Below are positions 27,956 to 37,391 of a stretch of 64,000 nucleotides of DNA, one piece after another (within the stretch, counting starts at the first letter, position 1; every line of letters begins with the position of its first letter). A program made the position numbers and the translations under genes. The DNA is from Thalassobacillus devorans MSP14 (GTDB lineage Bacteria; Bacillota; Bacilli; Bacillales; Halobacillaceae), in contig NZ_KI543236.1 in NCBI RefSeq assembly GCF_000496835.1, forward strand, positions 1,114,589 through 1,178,588, read 5' to 3'. Under the pieces are notes generated by a model. The model had not been told where the DNA came from. It searched no databases and saw only the letters and a program-made list of their open reading frames with translations.

Positions 27956-28005
27956 AAAAAACATCAAATGAAAAGCAGGAAGCCCTTTTCATTTGGTGTT
28001 TTTAA
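27956..28005. terminator. Hairpin 2, strong bidirectional-type terminator
   Basis: AAAAACATCAAATGAAAAG pairs with CTTTTCATTTGGTGTTTTT (right arm 27985-28003) around a ten-base loop. With hairpin 1 it forms a tandem pair that should sharply reduce read-through from the binding protein to the ABC genes. Confidence 0.8.
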
Positions 28006-28076
28006 AGTAAATAATCTATTTACTTATCTATCTATTAAACAATGGTTTACGTTCGATAAAGAAAGTGGGGGAAACC

Positions 28077-29603
28077 ATGGATTATGTTATTGAAATGTTA
28101 AACATCCGAAAAGAATTTCCTGGGATCGTCGCAAATGATAATATTACACTTCAAGTGCAAAAAGGTGAAATCCATGCCTTGTTAGGTGAAAATGGTGCGG
28201 GAAAATCTACATTGATGAATGTTTTATTCGGTCTGTATCAACCTGAAAAAGGTGAAATCAAAGTACGCGGGGAAAATGTGAAAATCAGTGACCCCAATGT
28301 AGCCAATCGACTAGGTATCGGAATGGTCCACCAGCACTTCATGTTAGTCGACAAATTTACGGTCACAGAAAACATCATTTTAGGAAGCGAACCTAAAAAG
28401 AAAGGTACCGTTGACCTGAAGAAAGCGGAAAAAGAAGTGGAGCGGCTGTCTGAACTTTACGGTTTGAAAGTCGACCCTAGAGCAAAAATCCGTGATATTT
28501 CTGTAGGGATGCAGCAGCGTGTCGAGATTTTAAAAACCTTATACCGTGGTGCGGAAATTTTGATTTTTGATGAGCCGACAGCCGTATTGACACCACAGGA
28601 GATAAAAGAACTTATTGAAATCATGCGTGCTCTGATAAGAGAAGGTAAATCTATCATTCTCATAACTCATAAGCTGAAAGAAATCATGCAGGTCTGTGAT
28701 CGATGCACAGTTATCCGAAAAGGAAAAGGCATAGGTACCGTTGATGTTTCTACCACTAATCCAACAGAACTGGCTTCCCTTATGGTGGGTCGTGAAGTCA
28801 CTTTCTCCACGGAAAAAACACCTGCCAACCCAAAAGATGTAACACTATCTATCAAAGGGTTATCTGTAAAAGATACCAGGCATGTAGAGATGGTTAAAGA
28901 CCTGAATCTTGATGTCAAATCTGGAGAAATTGTAGGGCTTGCCGGGGTGGATGGCAACGGGCAATCGGAATTGATTGAGGCGATTACGGGTTTACGAAAA
29001 TCAGCGAGCGGCTCAATCCATTTAAATGGAAAGCCAATTACCAATTTGACACCACGGAAAGTTACAGAAGCAGGTATCTCACATATCCCCCAGGACCGGC
29101 ACCGATTCGGTTTGGTGCTGGATTTTCCAGTTGGAGAGAACATGGTCCTGCAAACGTACAATAAAAAACCATTTTCCAAAAAAGGTATCCTCAATTACAA
29201 AGAAATCTATAAAAAAGCAGAATCTTTGATTGAAGAGTACGATGTGCGTACGCCTTCTGTCTATACGAAAGCCAGAGCGCTGTCAGGAGGGAACCAGCAG
29301 AAAGCGATCATAGGCAGGGAAGTGGACCGTTCTCCTGATTTGATCATTGCCGCTCAACCAACGAGGGGACTGGACGTAGGGGCCATCGAGTTCATTCATA
29401 AGAAACTAATCGAAGAGCGGGATAAAGGACGGGCTGTACTGCTTTTATCCTTCGAACTGGATGAAATTATGAACTTGAGTGATCGGATTGCAGTAATGTT
29501 TGATGGGAAAATCGTATCAGAAGTGAACCCTGAAGAAACGACAGAACAAGAACTCGGTTTGCTGATGGCTGGCAGTAAACAGCAGAAAGCTGGTGGGCAG
29601 TAA
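28077..29603 (+). CDS. Nucleoside ABC transporter, double ATPase (NupO-like)
   Basis: 508 residues with two ABC cassettes, as in the ribose/simple-sugar and BMP transporter class. The first has Walker A GENGAGKS (37-44), signature SVGMQQRVEI and Walker B ILIFDEPT. The second has the degenerate Walker A GVDGNGQSE, signature SGGNQQKA and Walker B-like LIIAAQPTRGLD. ATG 28077 follows AAGTGGGGG; the in-frame GTG at 28065 overlaps that site. Its stop overlaps the first permease start. Confidence 0.94.
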   Translation: MDYVIEMLNIRKEFPGIVANDNITLQVQKGEIHALLGENGAGKSTLMNVLFGLYQPEKGEIKVRGENVKISDPNVANRLGIGMVHQHFMLVDKFTVTENIILGSEPKKKGTVDLKKAEKEVERLSELYGLKVDPRAKIRDISVGMQQRVEILKTLYRGAEILIFDEPTAVLTPQEIKELIEIMRALIREGKSIILITHKLKEIMQVCDRCTVIRKGKGIGTVDVSTTNPTELASLMVGREVTFSTEKTPANPKDVTLSIKGLSVKDTRHVEMVKDLNLDVKSGEIVGLAGVDGNGQSELIEAITGLRKSASGSIHLNGKPITNLTPRKVTEAGISHIPQDRHRFGLVLDFPVGENMVLQTYNKKPFSKKGILNYKEIYKKAESLIEEYDVRTPSVYTKARALSGGNQQKAIIGREVDRSPDLIIAAQPTRGLDVGAIEFIHKKLIEERDKGRAVLLLSFELDEIMNLSDRIAVMFDGKIVSEVNPEETTEQELGLLMAGSKQQKAGGQ

Positions 29604-30649
29604 TGTTTTCAAATCGCTTAGTTAATATACTGATTCCTATTGTATCCGTCTTTCTCGGTCTTTTAGTTGGCGCATTCATCATGCTTGGCTTTGGTTATAA
29701 CCCATTCCTTGGCTACCTGGCCCTATGGAACGGAGCTTTTGGGGATTCCTACTTTTTTGGAGAAACCCTGAGACAGGTGACCCCATATATTCTATCCGGC
29801 TTGGCTGTGGCTTTTGCGTTCCGGACAGGTTTATTCAACATCGGTGTAGAAGGTCAGGTCATTGTGGGATGGCTGGCCTCCGTATGGGTTGGTCTGGCAA
29901 TTGATGCACCGATGATCATCCATTTGCCGCTGGCGGTATTGGCAGCAGCTTTGGCTGGTGCGGCGTGGGGTTTTTTACCAGGTCTATTAAAAGCGAAACT
30001 TGGTGTCCATGAGGTTATTGTTACGATTATGATGAACTACATCGCGCTATATACTTCCAACTCTTTGGTCCGTAATGTTATAAGTGATGGAAAAGACCGT
30101 ACAGAACGAGTTCCTGAAACGGCATCACTGACTTCGGAATGGCTGGCATCACTTACGCAATATTCCAGGTTGCATTACGGTCTATTGATTGCTTTATTTG
30201 CAGCTGCAATCATGTGGTTTCTACTGAATAAGACTGCAAGGGGCTATGAGCTTCGTGCAGTCGGTTTCAACCAGGATGCCTCCAGATATGCGGGCATGAA
30301 TGTCGGACGCAATATTATTTTATCCATGGTCATCTCAGGTGCTTTTGCCGGGCTCGCAGGAGCCATGGAAGGTATCGGTACTTTCGGCTACCAATCTGTA
30401 AAGGGCGGTTTTACCAACATCGGATTTGATGGTATCGCCGTTGCCTTGCTCGGTGGTAATGTTGCAATCGGTGTCGTGCTTGCTGCATTCTTATTCGGTA
30501 CTTTGAAAATCGGAGCATTGAACATGCCGACAGGTGCAGGGGTTCCGACTGAGCTGGTGGATATTGTCATTGCGATGATTATTTTCTTTGTCGCATCCAG
30601 TTATATGATTCGCTGGTTCCTATTAAAAGTTAAAAAGGAGGGGAAATAA
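29603..30649 (+). CDS. Nucleoside ABC transporter permease 1 (NupP-like)
   Basis: 348-residue integral membrane protein of the branched-chain/simple-sugar permease family. About eight to ten hydrophobic segments can be read. The cytoplasmic loop GYELRAVGFNQDASRYAGMNVGR is the contact with the ATPase. FNIGVEGQVIVGW and GGFTNIGFDGIAVALLGGN are typical of the family. ATG 29603 overlaps the stop of the ATPase. It pairs with the next gene as a heterodimer. Confidence 0.93.
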   Translation: MFSNRLVNILIPIVSVFLGLLVGAFIMLGFGYNPFLGYLALWNGAFGDSYFFGETLRQVTPYILSGLAVAFAFRTGLFNIGVEGQVIVGWLASVWVGLAIDAPMIIHLPLAVLAAALAGAAWGFLPGLLKAKLGVHEVIVTIMMNYIALYTSNSLVRNVISDGKDRTERVPETASLTSEWLASLTQYSRLHYGLLIALFAAAIMWFLLNKTARGYELRAVGFNQDASRYAGMNVGRNIILSMVISGAFAGLAGAMEGIGTFGYQSVKGGFTNIGFDGIAVALLGGNVAIGVVLAAFLFGTLKIGALNMPTGAGVPTELVDIVIAMIIFFVASSYMIRWFLLKVKKEGK

Positions 30650-30650
30650 T

Positions 30651-31610
30651 ATGGGATTCCTGGATATTCTGCAGTCAATCATCGGCCCGGCTATCTTCTT
30701 CTCAGCCCCTCTGATTTTCACCGCCATAGGTGGTGTGTTTAGTGAAAGGTCCGGTGTTGTAAATATCGGGCTAGAAGGACTAATGGTTATGGGAGCCTTT
30801 GTCGGCATAGTTTTCAACCTTACTTTCATAGACACGCTCGGTTCCTGGACACCCTGGGTTTCCATTTTTGTAGCGATGATTGTGTCAGCAATCTTCGCTA
30901 TCATCCATGCTGTGGCATCCGTTACTTTCCGTGCTGATCAGGTAGTCAGCGGGGTAGCCATCAACTTTTTAGCCTTGGGTCTAGGGTTATTTTTGACAAA
31001 ACAATGGTATGGCAAAGGGCAGACAGATATGGTTGACAGGCCTTTTTATACCACAGATGTACCATTCCTGGCTGAAATCCCGATTATTGGAGAACTGTTT
31101 TTCTCAGGGATGTACTTGACTTCTTATCTAGCAATCGCAGTCGCGATCCTGGGCTGGTATGTATTATATAAAACTCCATTCGGTCTGCGGCTTCGTTCAG
31201 TGGGAGAGCATCCGATGGCTGCTGATACGAATGGTATCAATGTTTCAAAGATGCGTTACATCGCTGTCATGGTGTCAGGTGCGATGGCAGGTCTCGGCGG
31301 TTCGGTTTTCGCACTTACGATTGCGCTTAACTTTTCTCATTCTACAATTGTAGGACAAGGGTTTATGTCTTTAGCTGCAGTCATCTTCGGTAAGTGGCAT
31401 CCGCTTGGAGCCATGGGAGCGGCGTTGTTCTTCGGTTTTGCCCAAAGTCTGAGTATAATCAGCTCAGGTGTTCCATTATTACAGGATGTACCGCAGGTCT
31501 TCTTATTGATAGCACCTTATGTCCTGACGATCTTAGCGCTGGCTGGCGTCATCGGCCGTGCCGAATCGCCTAAAGCGATTGGTACGCCATACATCAAAGG
31601 AAGCCGCTAA
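30651..31610 (+). CDS. Nucleoside ABC transporter permease 2 (NupQ-like)
   Basis: 319-residue second permease. SAPLIFTAIGGVFSERSGVVNIGLEGLMVMGAF at the N-terminus and FGLRLRSVGEHPMAADTNGINVSKMRY as the coupling loop mark the family. It starts one base after the first permease ends, with GGAGGGG upstream. A strong terminator follows, closing the operon. Confidence 0.93.
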   Translation: MGFLDILQSIIGPAIFFSAPLIFTAIGGVFSERSGVVNIGLEGLMVMGAFVGIVFNLTFIDTLGSWTPWVSIFVAMIVSAIFAIIHAVASVTFRADQVVSGVAINFLALGLGLFLTKQWYGKGQTDMVDRPFYTTDVPFLAEIPIIGELFFSGMYLTSYLAIAVAILGWYVLYKTPFGLRLRSVGEHPMAADTNGINVSKMRYIAVMVSGAMAGLGGSVFALTIALNFSHSTIVGQGFMSLAAVIFGKWHPLGAMGAALFFGFAQSLSIISSGVPLLQDVPQVFLLIAPYVLTILALAGVIGRAESPKAIGTPYIKGSR

Positions 31611-31614
31611 ACAA

Positions 31615-31653
31615 GAAATTCACCCGGGCATAAAAACCCGGGTGAATTTTTTT
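31615..31653 (+). terminator. Rho-independent terminator after the importer operon
   Basis: AAATTCACCCGGG (31616-31628) pairs perfectly with CCCGGGTGAATTT (31637-31649) over an eight-base loop, then TTTT. Confidence 0.9.
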
Positions 31654-31763
31654 ACATTTCAAAGGTTATCACGTAGGATAATAAATGGAATGAATTTTTT
31701 TGAATGGATAAATATAGGTTGAATAGTAAAAATAAGAGAAGCAGATTGAATGAGGAGGACTGG

Positions 31764-33050
31764 ATGATGAAGATAAATAAAGAAAAAATGTTAGAAAAGA
31801 AAGGGTATCGGTTACATATCCTTCCCAGTAAAAAATACAAAACGATTAACATAGTAGCAAAATTCAAATCCGACTTGAAGAAAGAGTGGATGACAAAGCG
31901 GGCATTGCTGCCAATGGTGCTGCAGAAGGCGACCCAAAACCATCCCGGACCGCGCCAGCTGCAATCCGCATTAGAAAATCTATATGGAACAATTTTGAGC
32001 AGTGATGGGACCAAAAAAGGCGAAAACCATGTCATCAGTTTCCGAATGGAAGTTGCCAACGAAGCTTATTTAAATGATCAGACACCTTTACTGGAAGAAG
32101 CTCTTCGTATTTTCCATGATGTCCTCTTCAACCCGAAAATCGAAAATGGAGCCTTTGATGAGAAAATATTCAACCGTGAAAAACAGACATTAGAGCAAAA
32201 AATCACCTCCATTAAAGATGACAAAATGAGTTATGCGAACATGCGTCTGATCGATAACATGTGCAAGGAGGAGCCTTATTCTTATCATGTCCATGGTTAT
32301 CCGGAAGACTTGAATAAATTGACCGCTGCTGACTTATATGAATATTATCAATCATTCATCAAAAACGACCTGCTGGATGTATATGTAATTGGGGATTTTG
32401 ATGAGAGTGGAACAGAACGTTTGATGGATAAGTATTTTACAAGAGAGTCAAGTAACGATACAACTATAAGCAATAGTTCAACTGTTCCAAAGGTTGAGGA
32501 ATCACAAGAAATCATTGAAGAAGATGAACTGAACCAGGGTAAACTCCACATGGGCTTCCGTACGCATACGACATTTGGCGATAATGACTACTATGCTTTG
32601 CAGATTTTTAATGGACTTTTCGGCGGGTTCCCGAGCTCCAAGTTGTTTATGAACGTAAGGGAAAAGCATAGTCTTGCTTACTATGCTGCATCGAGATTTG
32701 AAAGTCATAAAGGTTTGCTGCTTGTATTCAGTGGTATCGCCCCTACTGATTACGATCAGGCAAAAACAATCATTCTTGAGCAAGTGGAAGCCATGCGAAA
32801 AGGTGAGTTCAGCGAAGAAGAAGTGGAACAGACAAAAGAATTGGTGATCAATCAATTGCTGGAAACGATGGACAGCGCACAAGGTTTGATTGAAATCCTT
32901 TACCACCAAGTATTATCCGGTCATATGATTGAAGCCGAAGAGCTTGTTAATAATATTCGCTACGTCACAAAGCAGAACGTTGTCGATATGGCCGCTAAAA
33001 TCGAATTGGATACCATTTACTTCTTGACCAGCAAAGGGGGAGAACAATAA
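31764..33050 (+). CDS. ymfF: M16-family peptidase-like protein YmfF (no HxxEH)
   Basis: 428 residues of the M16 (pitrilysin/insulinase-like) fold, but the zinc motif HxxEH is absent; the corresponding stretch reads LPMVLQKATQNHPGPRQLQSALENLYG. It is therefore probably the non-catalytic half of a heterodimer with YmfH, as in mitochondrial processing peptidase. ATG 31764 follows GAGGAGG; an in-frame ATG at 31704 lacks a ribosome site. It shares one base with the ymfH start. The substrate is unknown. Confidence 0.9.
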   Translation: MMKINKEKMLEKKGYRLHILPSKKYKTINIVAKFKSDLKKEWMTKRALLPMVLQKATQNHPGPRQLQSALENLYGTILSSDGTKKGENHVISFRMEVANEAYLNDQTPLLEEALRIFHDVLFNPKIENGAFDEKIFNREKQTLEQKITSIKDDKMSYANMRLIDNMCKEEPYSYHVHGYPEDLNKLTAADLYEYYQSFIKNDLLDVYVIGDFDESGTERLMDKYFTRESSNDTTISNSSTVPKVEESQEIIEEDELNQGKLHMGFRTHTTFGDNDYYALQIFNGLFGGFPSSKLFMNVREKHSLAYYAASRFESHKGLLLVFSGIAPTDYDQAKTIILEQVEAMRKGEFSEEEVEQTKELVINQLLETMDSAQGLIEILYHQVLSGHMIEAEELVNNIRYVTKQNVVDMAAKIELDTIYFLTSKGGEQ

Positions 33051-34342
33051 TGAAAGAACTCGTCTACAATCAGCTAAAAGAAAAAATATATACAGAGACT
33101 TTAGATAACGGGTTGAAGGTCTTTTTATTAAGTAAACCCGATATGGTAAAAACATTCGGCATCTTTGCGACGGATTACGGATCAATCGATCAAACATTCA
33201 CTCCAATCGGTAAAAGTGAAACAGTCACTGTTCCTGAAGGCATTGCTCATTTTTTAGAGCATAAACTATTCGAAAAAGAAGACAGGGACGTTTTTCAGGA
33301 TTTCACCAGGCAAGGTGCATCCGCGAATGCATTTACATCATTTACAAAAACAGCATACCTTTTCTCGGCTACAAGCAATATTGAAAAGAATCTGGAAACG
33401 TTATTAGACTTTGTGCAAGATCCTTTCTTTTCTGATCAATCCGTAGAAAAAGAAAAAGGCATCATAGCTCAGGAAATTAAAATGTATGATGATCAGCCGG
33501 ATTGGCGTGCATTCTTCGGTACGATCCAAAGTCTTTTCCACGACCACCCTGTCCGCGTGGATATTGCCGGTACTGTCGAGTCAATCGAAGAGATTACGAA
33601 AGAAGATCTTTATACATGTTACGAAACGTTTTATCATCCTTCCAATATGACTTTATTCATAGCAGGGAATTTCAACCCGGAAGATATGATGAAGCAGATC
33701 AAGGATAACCAGAACTCGAAAGAATTCGCAAATACACCATCTATCCAGCGTTCTTATCCTGAAGAGCCGGAGACAGTTGCAAAATCTTATGAAAAAATAG
33801 AAATGCCTGTTACTACGTCGAAATGCATGATCGGTATCAAAGAAAAAGTCGCAGGATTATCCGGAAAAGAACTTTTGAAGGCAGAACTTTTATCCAGCAT
33901 GATTTTAAGCCACTATTTTTCAAAGAGTGGGGAGTTTTACGAAGAGTTGTATGAAAACGATTTGATTGATGACAGTTTCCATTACGAAACAGATCTTGAT
34001 CGCCAATTCGGTTTTACAATTTTAGGCGGAGATTCCAGGAAGCCTGATGAACTGGCAGAACGGGTAAAAGAAATGCTTCATCAATTGAAAGAACGTGAAA
34101 TAGCCGCAGAAGATTTCGACCGCATGAAAAAGAAAAAAATCGGTCAGTTCTTACGGGCGATGAATTCGATGGAGTTCATTGCCAACCAGTTCTCCCATTA
34201 TCACCTGCTTGGTATTGATTTGTTTGAGGTGCTGCCTGAAATTGAGTCCCTGACCACAAAGGATGCAAATGAATTTTTGAAAGACTGGATCAATGAAGAA
34301 CGAATCGCCGTTTTCCAGGTAATCCCACAGCAAGCTGGCTGA
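33050..34342 (+). CDS. ymfH: M16-family zinc peptidase YmfH
   Basis: 430 residues. The inverted zinc motif HFLEH is at residues 67-71 and the distal glutamate is probably in EKGIIAQEIKMYDD (about 137-150). Both M16 lobes are present. It follows YmfF directly (stop and start share one base), so an active/inactive heterodimer is likely. Related AlbE/AlbF-type pairs process peptides; no substrate can be named here. Confidence 0.91.
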   Translation: MKELVYNQLKEKIYTETLDNGLKVFLLSKPDMVKTFGIFATDYGSIDQTFTPIGKSETVTVPEGIAHFLEHKLFEKEDRDVFQDFTRQGASANAFTSFTKTAYLFSATSNIEKNLETLLDFVQDPFFSDQSVEKEKGIIAQEIKMYDDQPDWRAFFGTIQSLFHDHPVRVDIAGTVESIEEITKEDLYTCYETFYHPSNMTLFIAGNFNPEDMMKQIKDNQNSKEFANTPSIQRSYPEEPETVAKSYEKIEMPVTTSKCMIGIKEKVAGLSGKELLKAELLSSMILSHYFSKSGEFYEELYENDLIDDSFHYETDLDRQFGFTILGGDSRKPDELAERVKEMLHQLKEREIAAEDFDRMKKKKIGQFLRAMNSMEFIANQFSHYHLLGIDLFEVLPEIESLTTKDANEFLKDWINEERIAVFQVIPQQAG

Positions 34343-34350
34343 GAGAAAAG

Positions 34351-35070
34351 ATGAGTCATAACATTTTAATAATGGGCGCAAGTGGGGATATTGGCAGTGC
34401 TATTACCCGAGTCCTGGCGGAGCGGGATCAACATGTGTTTCTGCAGTACCACTCGAACGAAAATTCAATCACACAACTGGAGAATTCCATTCCGAAAGAG
34501 CAGTGGCTGGGCGCTGTAAAAGCAAATTTGGAGACTTCAGCCGGTATCCATGATTTTCTGGAGAACCTTCCGATTCATATCGATGGGGTAGTGTTTGCGG
34601 GTGGCAGTGCTTTGACAGGGTTGTTTCAGGATATGACAGAAATGGATATGGATCAACTCTTCCACCTCCATGTCAAAACGCCCTGGCTGGTTACCCGGCA
34701 CCTTCTTCCCAGTATGGTAAGGCAGAGGTATGGGCGAATTATCCTTCTGTCTTCCATTTGGGGAGATATCGGAGCGAGCATGGAAGTGTTATACAGTTCC
34801 GTCAAAGGTGCTCAAAATAGTTTCGTGAAAGCCTTGGCAAAAGAAACTGCCAGAAGCGGCATTGCCGTGAATGGGGTCAGTCCCGGGTTCATCGATACAA
34901 AAATGAATGGGGGATTCAATGATGAGGAGCGGGCTTCCTTATTAGAAGAAATTCCTTCCGGTCGGGCAGGAAGACCGGAAGAAGTGGCTAAAGTAGTTGG
35001 TTTTTTATTAAGCGAGGATGCCAGCTATATCAACGGAGAGATCATCAAGGTCAATGGAGCCTGGAGCTGA
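34351..35070 (+). CDS. ymfI: Short-chain dehydrogenase YmfI
   Basis: 239-residue Rossmann oxidoreductase of the FabG-like SDR family. Nucleotide loop GASGDIG (9-15), active-site Ser in LLSSIWG (about 134-135), Y148 and K152 of YxxxK, then VSPGFIDTKM. The end INGEIIKVNGAWS is typical of SDR enzymes. It starts eight bases after ymfH. The substrate is unknown; fatty-acid 3-oxoacyl reduction is a possibility but FabG is not expected here. Confidence 0.9.
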   Translation: MSHNILIMGASGDIGSAITRVLAERDQHVFLQYHSNENSITQLENSIPKEQWLGAVKANLETSAGIHDFLENLPIHIDGVVFAGGSALTGLFQDMTEMDMDQLFHLHVKTPWLVTRHLLPSMVRQRYGRIILLSSIWGDIGASMEVLYSSVKGAQNSFVKALAKETARSGIAVNGVSPGFIDTKMNGGFNDEERASLLEEIPSGRAGRPEEVAKVVGFLLSEDASYINGEIIKVNGAWS

Positions 35071-35108
35071 CGCAATTATAAAATTTTTCCTCCTATTCCT
35101 TCTTTCGC

Positions 35109-35137
35109 GTATAATATTTCCCATTTTTCTTAAACTA
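35109..35137 (+). promoter_or_regulatory. Promoter region of ymfJ (sigma-A or SigG type)
   Basis: TATAAT at 35110-35115 lacks a good -35. The same bases give GTATA (35109-35113) as a SigG-like -35, 17 bases before TAAACTA (35131-35137), a partial SigG -10. Either reading is possible. Confidence 0.35.
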
Positions 35138-35168
35138 AGGGTGTATTTTAAACAAAGGAGGAAACAGT

Positions 35169-35429
35169 ATGTCTGTACTTGACAACTTTGATTCATGGAA
35201 AGATTTCTTAGGTGATCGTTTGCACCAGGCGGAAGGAAAAGGGATGAATCAAAACGCCGTATCGGAGCTTGCATATGAAATTGGCGGATATCTGGCAAAG
35301 CAGGTCGATGCAAAAAATGACCAGGAGGCTATCCTGCGTGATCTATGGAATGTGGCTGATAAAGAAGAACAGCACGCCATCGCAAACATAATGGTGAAAC
35401 TAGTTCAAGATCAGGGTACCCAACGCTAA
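35169..35429 (+). CDS. ymfJ: DUF3243 family protein YmfJ
   Basis: 86-residue soluble helical protein of unknown function. It begins MSVLDNFDSWKDFLGDRLHQAE and ends with DLWNVADKEEQHAIANIMVKLV, both typical of the family. AAAGGAGG lies upstream of ATG 35169. It stands alone between ymfI and a terminator. Confidence 0.9.
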   Translation: MSVLDNFDSWKDFLGDRLHQAEGKGMNQNAVSELAYEIGGYLAKQVDAKNDQEAILRDLWNVADKEEQHAIANIMVKLVQDQGTQR

Positions 35430-35446
35430 ATAAGGAACTTACATCG

Positions 35447-35480
35447 AAAGTCGCGCTGATGCACCAGCGCGGCTTTTGTC
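35447..35480 (+). terminator. Rho-independent terminator after ymfJ
   Basis: AAGTCGCGCTG (35448-35458) pairs with CAGCGCGGCTT (35465-35475) with one G-U pair, then TTGTC. Confidence 0.7.
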
Positions 35481-35652
35481 TGATTGTGTTCGTTTTTCCT
35501 GTTAGCATGGCTTGCAATAGGACTAATTGTGGAACTATCCAAAATATATAAACACTCCTTTTCTAATATATGAAAATCATTTATTATAAAAGTAGGGTTG
35601 AAGCTGTGTGGATTGACTGGTACATAACATTTGATTCCAGAGGAGTTGTAAT

Positions 35653-36444
35653 ATGGAGAAAAAAGAATGGTATCTGGAATATGAAATCCAATATAATCGA
35701 CCAGGTTTATTAGGTGATATCTCTTCTTTATTAGGGATGCTGGCGATTAATATCATTACGATCAACGGTGTCGAAAATTCACACCGCGGCATGCTGTTGC
35801 TGTGTAAAAATGAAGAGCAGATTGACCGATTAAAATCGATTGTAAAAACCATGGACACCATCAAAATCACGAAATTGAGACGTCCTAAACTTCGTGATAC
35901 ATTGGCGGTGCGTCATGGCCGTTATATCCATAGTGATGTTGACGACCGGAAAACATTCCGGTTTATTCGTGAGGACTTGGGATTACTGGTTGATTTTCTG
36001 GCAGAGCTATTTATGAAAGACGGTCATAAACTCGTTGGAATCAGAGGAATGCCCCGGGTCGGCAAAACAGAATCTATCGTCGCTTCCAGCGTATGTGCCA
36101 ATAAGCGCTGGCTGTTCGTATCCAGTACGCTTCTGAAACAAACGATCCGAAGCCAGTTGATTGAGGATGAGTATAGCGAAGATACACTATATATCATAGA
36201 TGGAATCGTTTCGACTCGACGAGCGAATGAAAAGCATTGGCAATTAGTACGTGAAATTATGAGACTGCCGGCCACGAAGGTTGTTGAGCACCCTGATATT
36301 TTCGTACAGGAGTCCGAATATAAAATGGAGGATTTCGACTATATTATTGAATTAAGAAATACAGAAGATGAAGAAATAACTTATGAGACAGTAGAAAAGC
36401 CAGAACTTTCACCAAACGATGGTTTTTCCATGTTTGATTTTTAA
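35653..36444 (+). CDS. ymfK: DUF3388 protein YmfK with ACT-like and P-loop-like segments
   Basis: 263 residues. The N-terminus (3-85) looks like an ACT domain: YNRPGLLGDISSLLGMLAINIITING. The middle carries GIRGMPRVGKTESIVA (about 128-143), resembling a Walker A, and TLYIIDGIV (about 178), resembling a Walker B. No other recognisable catalytic motif. Named from Bacillaceae synteny; function unknown. GAGGAG lies upstream of ATG 35653. It is followed by ymfM after 21 bases. Confidence 0.85.
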   Translation: MEKKEWYLEYEIQYNRPGLLGDISSLLGMLAINIITINGVENSHRGMLLLCKNEEQIDRLKSIVKTMDTIKITKLRRPKLRDTLAVRHGRYIHSDVDDRKTFRFIREDLGLLVDFLAELFMKDGHKLVGIRGMPRVGKTESIVASSVCANKRWLFVSSTLLKQTIRSQLIEDEYSEDTLYIIDGIVSTRRANEKHWQLVREIMRLPATKVVEHPDIFVQESEYKMEDFDYIIELRNTEDEEITYETVEKPELSPNDGFSMFDF

Positions 36445-36465
36445 TAGTAATGGATGGTGTTATAC

Positions 36466-37380
36466 ATGGAGCTCGGTACTCGCCTGCGAGAAGCGCGAGA
36501 GTCAAAAGACTTGTCGTTAGAAGATATCCAGCAAGTCACTAAAATACAAAAACGTTATCTTCAAGCTATAGAAAAAGGAGATCATAGTGTTCTTCCGGGA
36601 ACATTTTACGCCAGGGCATTCATCCGCGAATACGCTGCAGCAGTCGGACTAAGTCCCGATGAAATTATGGAAGAGCATAAAAATGAGCTCCCTGCGTCTC
36701 CCGAGGAAAGTGCAGTAAGCTATAATCGGATGCAGCGTTCCAAAGAAGAAGCATCTACTTCAAATGGGAGTTTTTCGAGAATTTTCCCTACAATAATTAC
36801 AATCATTTTAATAGGAATCATTATTTTTGCAGCCTATTTTTTCCTTTCTAAACTCGATTCAGGAAATAATGATGAAACGGTTCAGGAGAGCAAGAGCGGA
36901 GATGAAATCATCGTTGAAGACTCCAGTGGAGAAAGTAACTCAACGAAAAATGGCGGAGAAAATAAACAAGGCACCGATTCCAAGGATGAAAAGGCAAAAG
37001 AAACTGAAACCCAAAGAGACGATGCCGACCAGAACGATGAAGAAGCAAAAGAAGTATCGGCGAAAGTGACGGAGACCGGCTCCGGAAGTTTCCCACAGCA
37101 TACCATAGAAGTGTCTGAATCAGAAGAACTTGAGTTGACAATAGAACTGAATGATACCAGCTATTTAGAAGTAAAGAAGGGGCCTGATGGAGAAACATTC
37201 ATTCCTAGTATAGAATATGGAAAAGATGATTCCCCGATTACCATCGATATAAGTGATGAAAAACAGGTTTACATCAAAACCGGTTACGTCCCGGCTGCCA
37301 CGATAAAACTCAATGGGAGAAAGATTGAATTCCCGGCAGATAAAATGCAGCAAAAGCTTCTGCTTAAAGTAGCAGAATAA
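36466..37380 (+). CDS. ymfM: RodZ-like cell-shape protein YmfM
   Basis: 304-residue bitopic membrane protein. N-terminal Xre-type helix-turn-helix (ELGTRLREARESKDLSLEDIQQVTKIQKRYLQAIE), a membrane segment near residues 107-127 (IITIILIGIIIFAAYFF), a long acidic Glu/Asp/Lys linker, and a C-terminal DUF4115-type beta domain. RodZ binds MreB filaments and supports rod shape. ATG 36466 gives the usual MELGTRL start; another in-frame ATG at 36454 is possible. It precedes pgsA, as in B. subtilis. Confidence 0.9.
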   Translation: MELGTRLREARESKDLSLEDIQQVTKIQKRYLQAIEKGDHSVLPGTFYARAFIREYAAAVGLSPDEIMEEHKNELPASPEESAVSYNRMQRSKEEASTSNGSFSRIFPTIITIILIGIIIFAAYFFLSKLDSGNNDETVQESKSGDEIIVEDSSGESNSTKNGGENKQGTDSKDEKAKETETQRDDADQNDEEAKEVSAKVTETGSGSFPQHTIEVSESEELELTIELNDTSYLEVKKGPDGETFIPSIEYGKDDSPITIDISDEKQVYIKTGYVPAATIKLNGRKIEFPADKMQQKLLLKVAE

Positions 37381-37391
37381 ACGATGCTATA

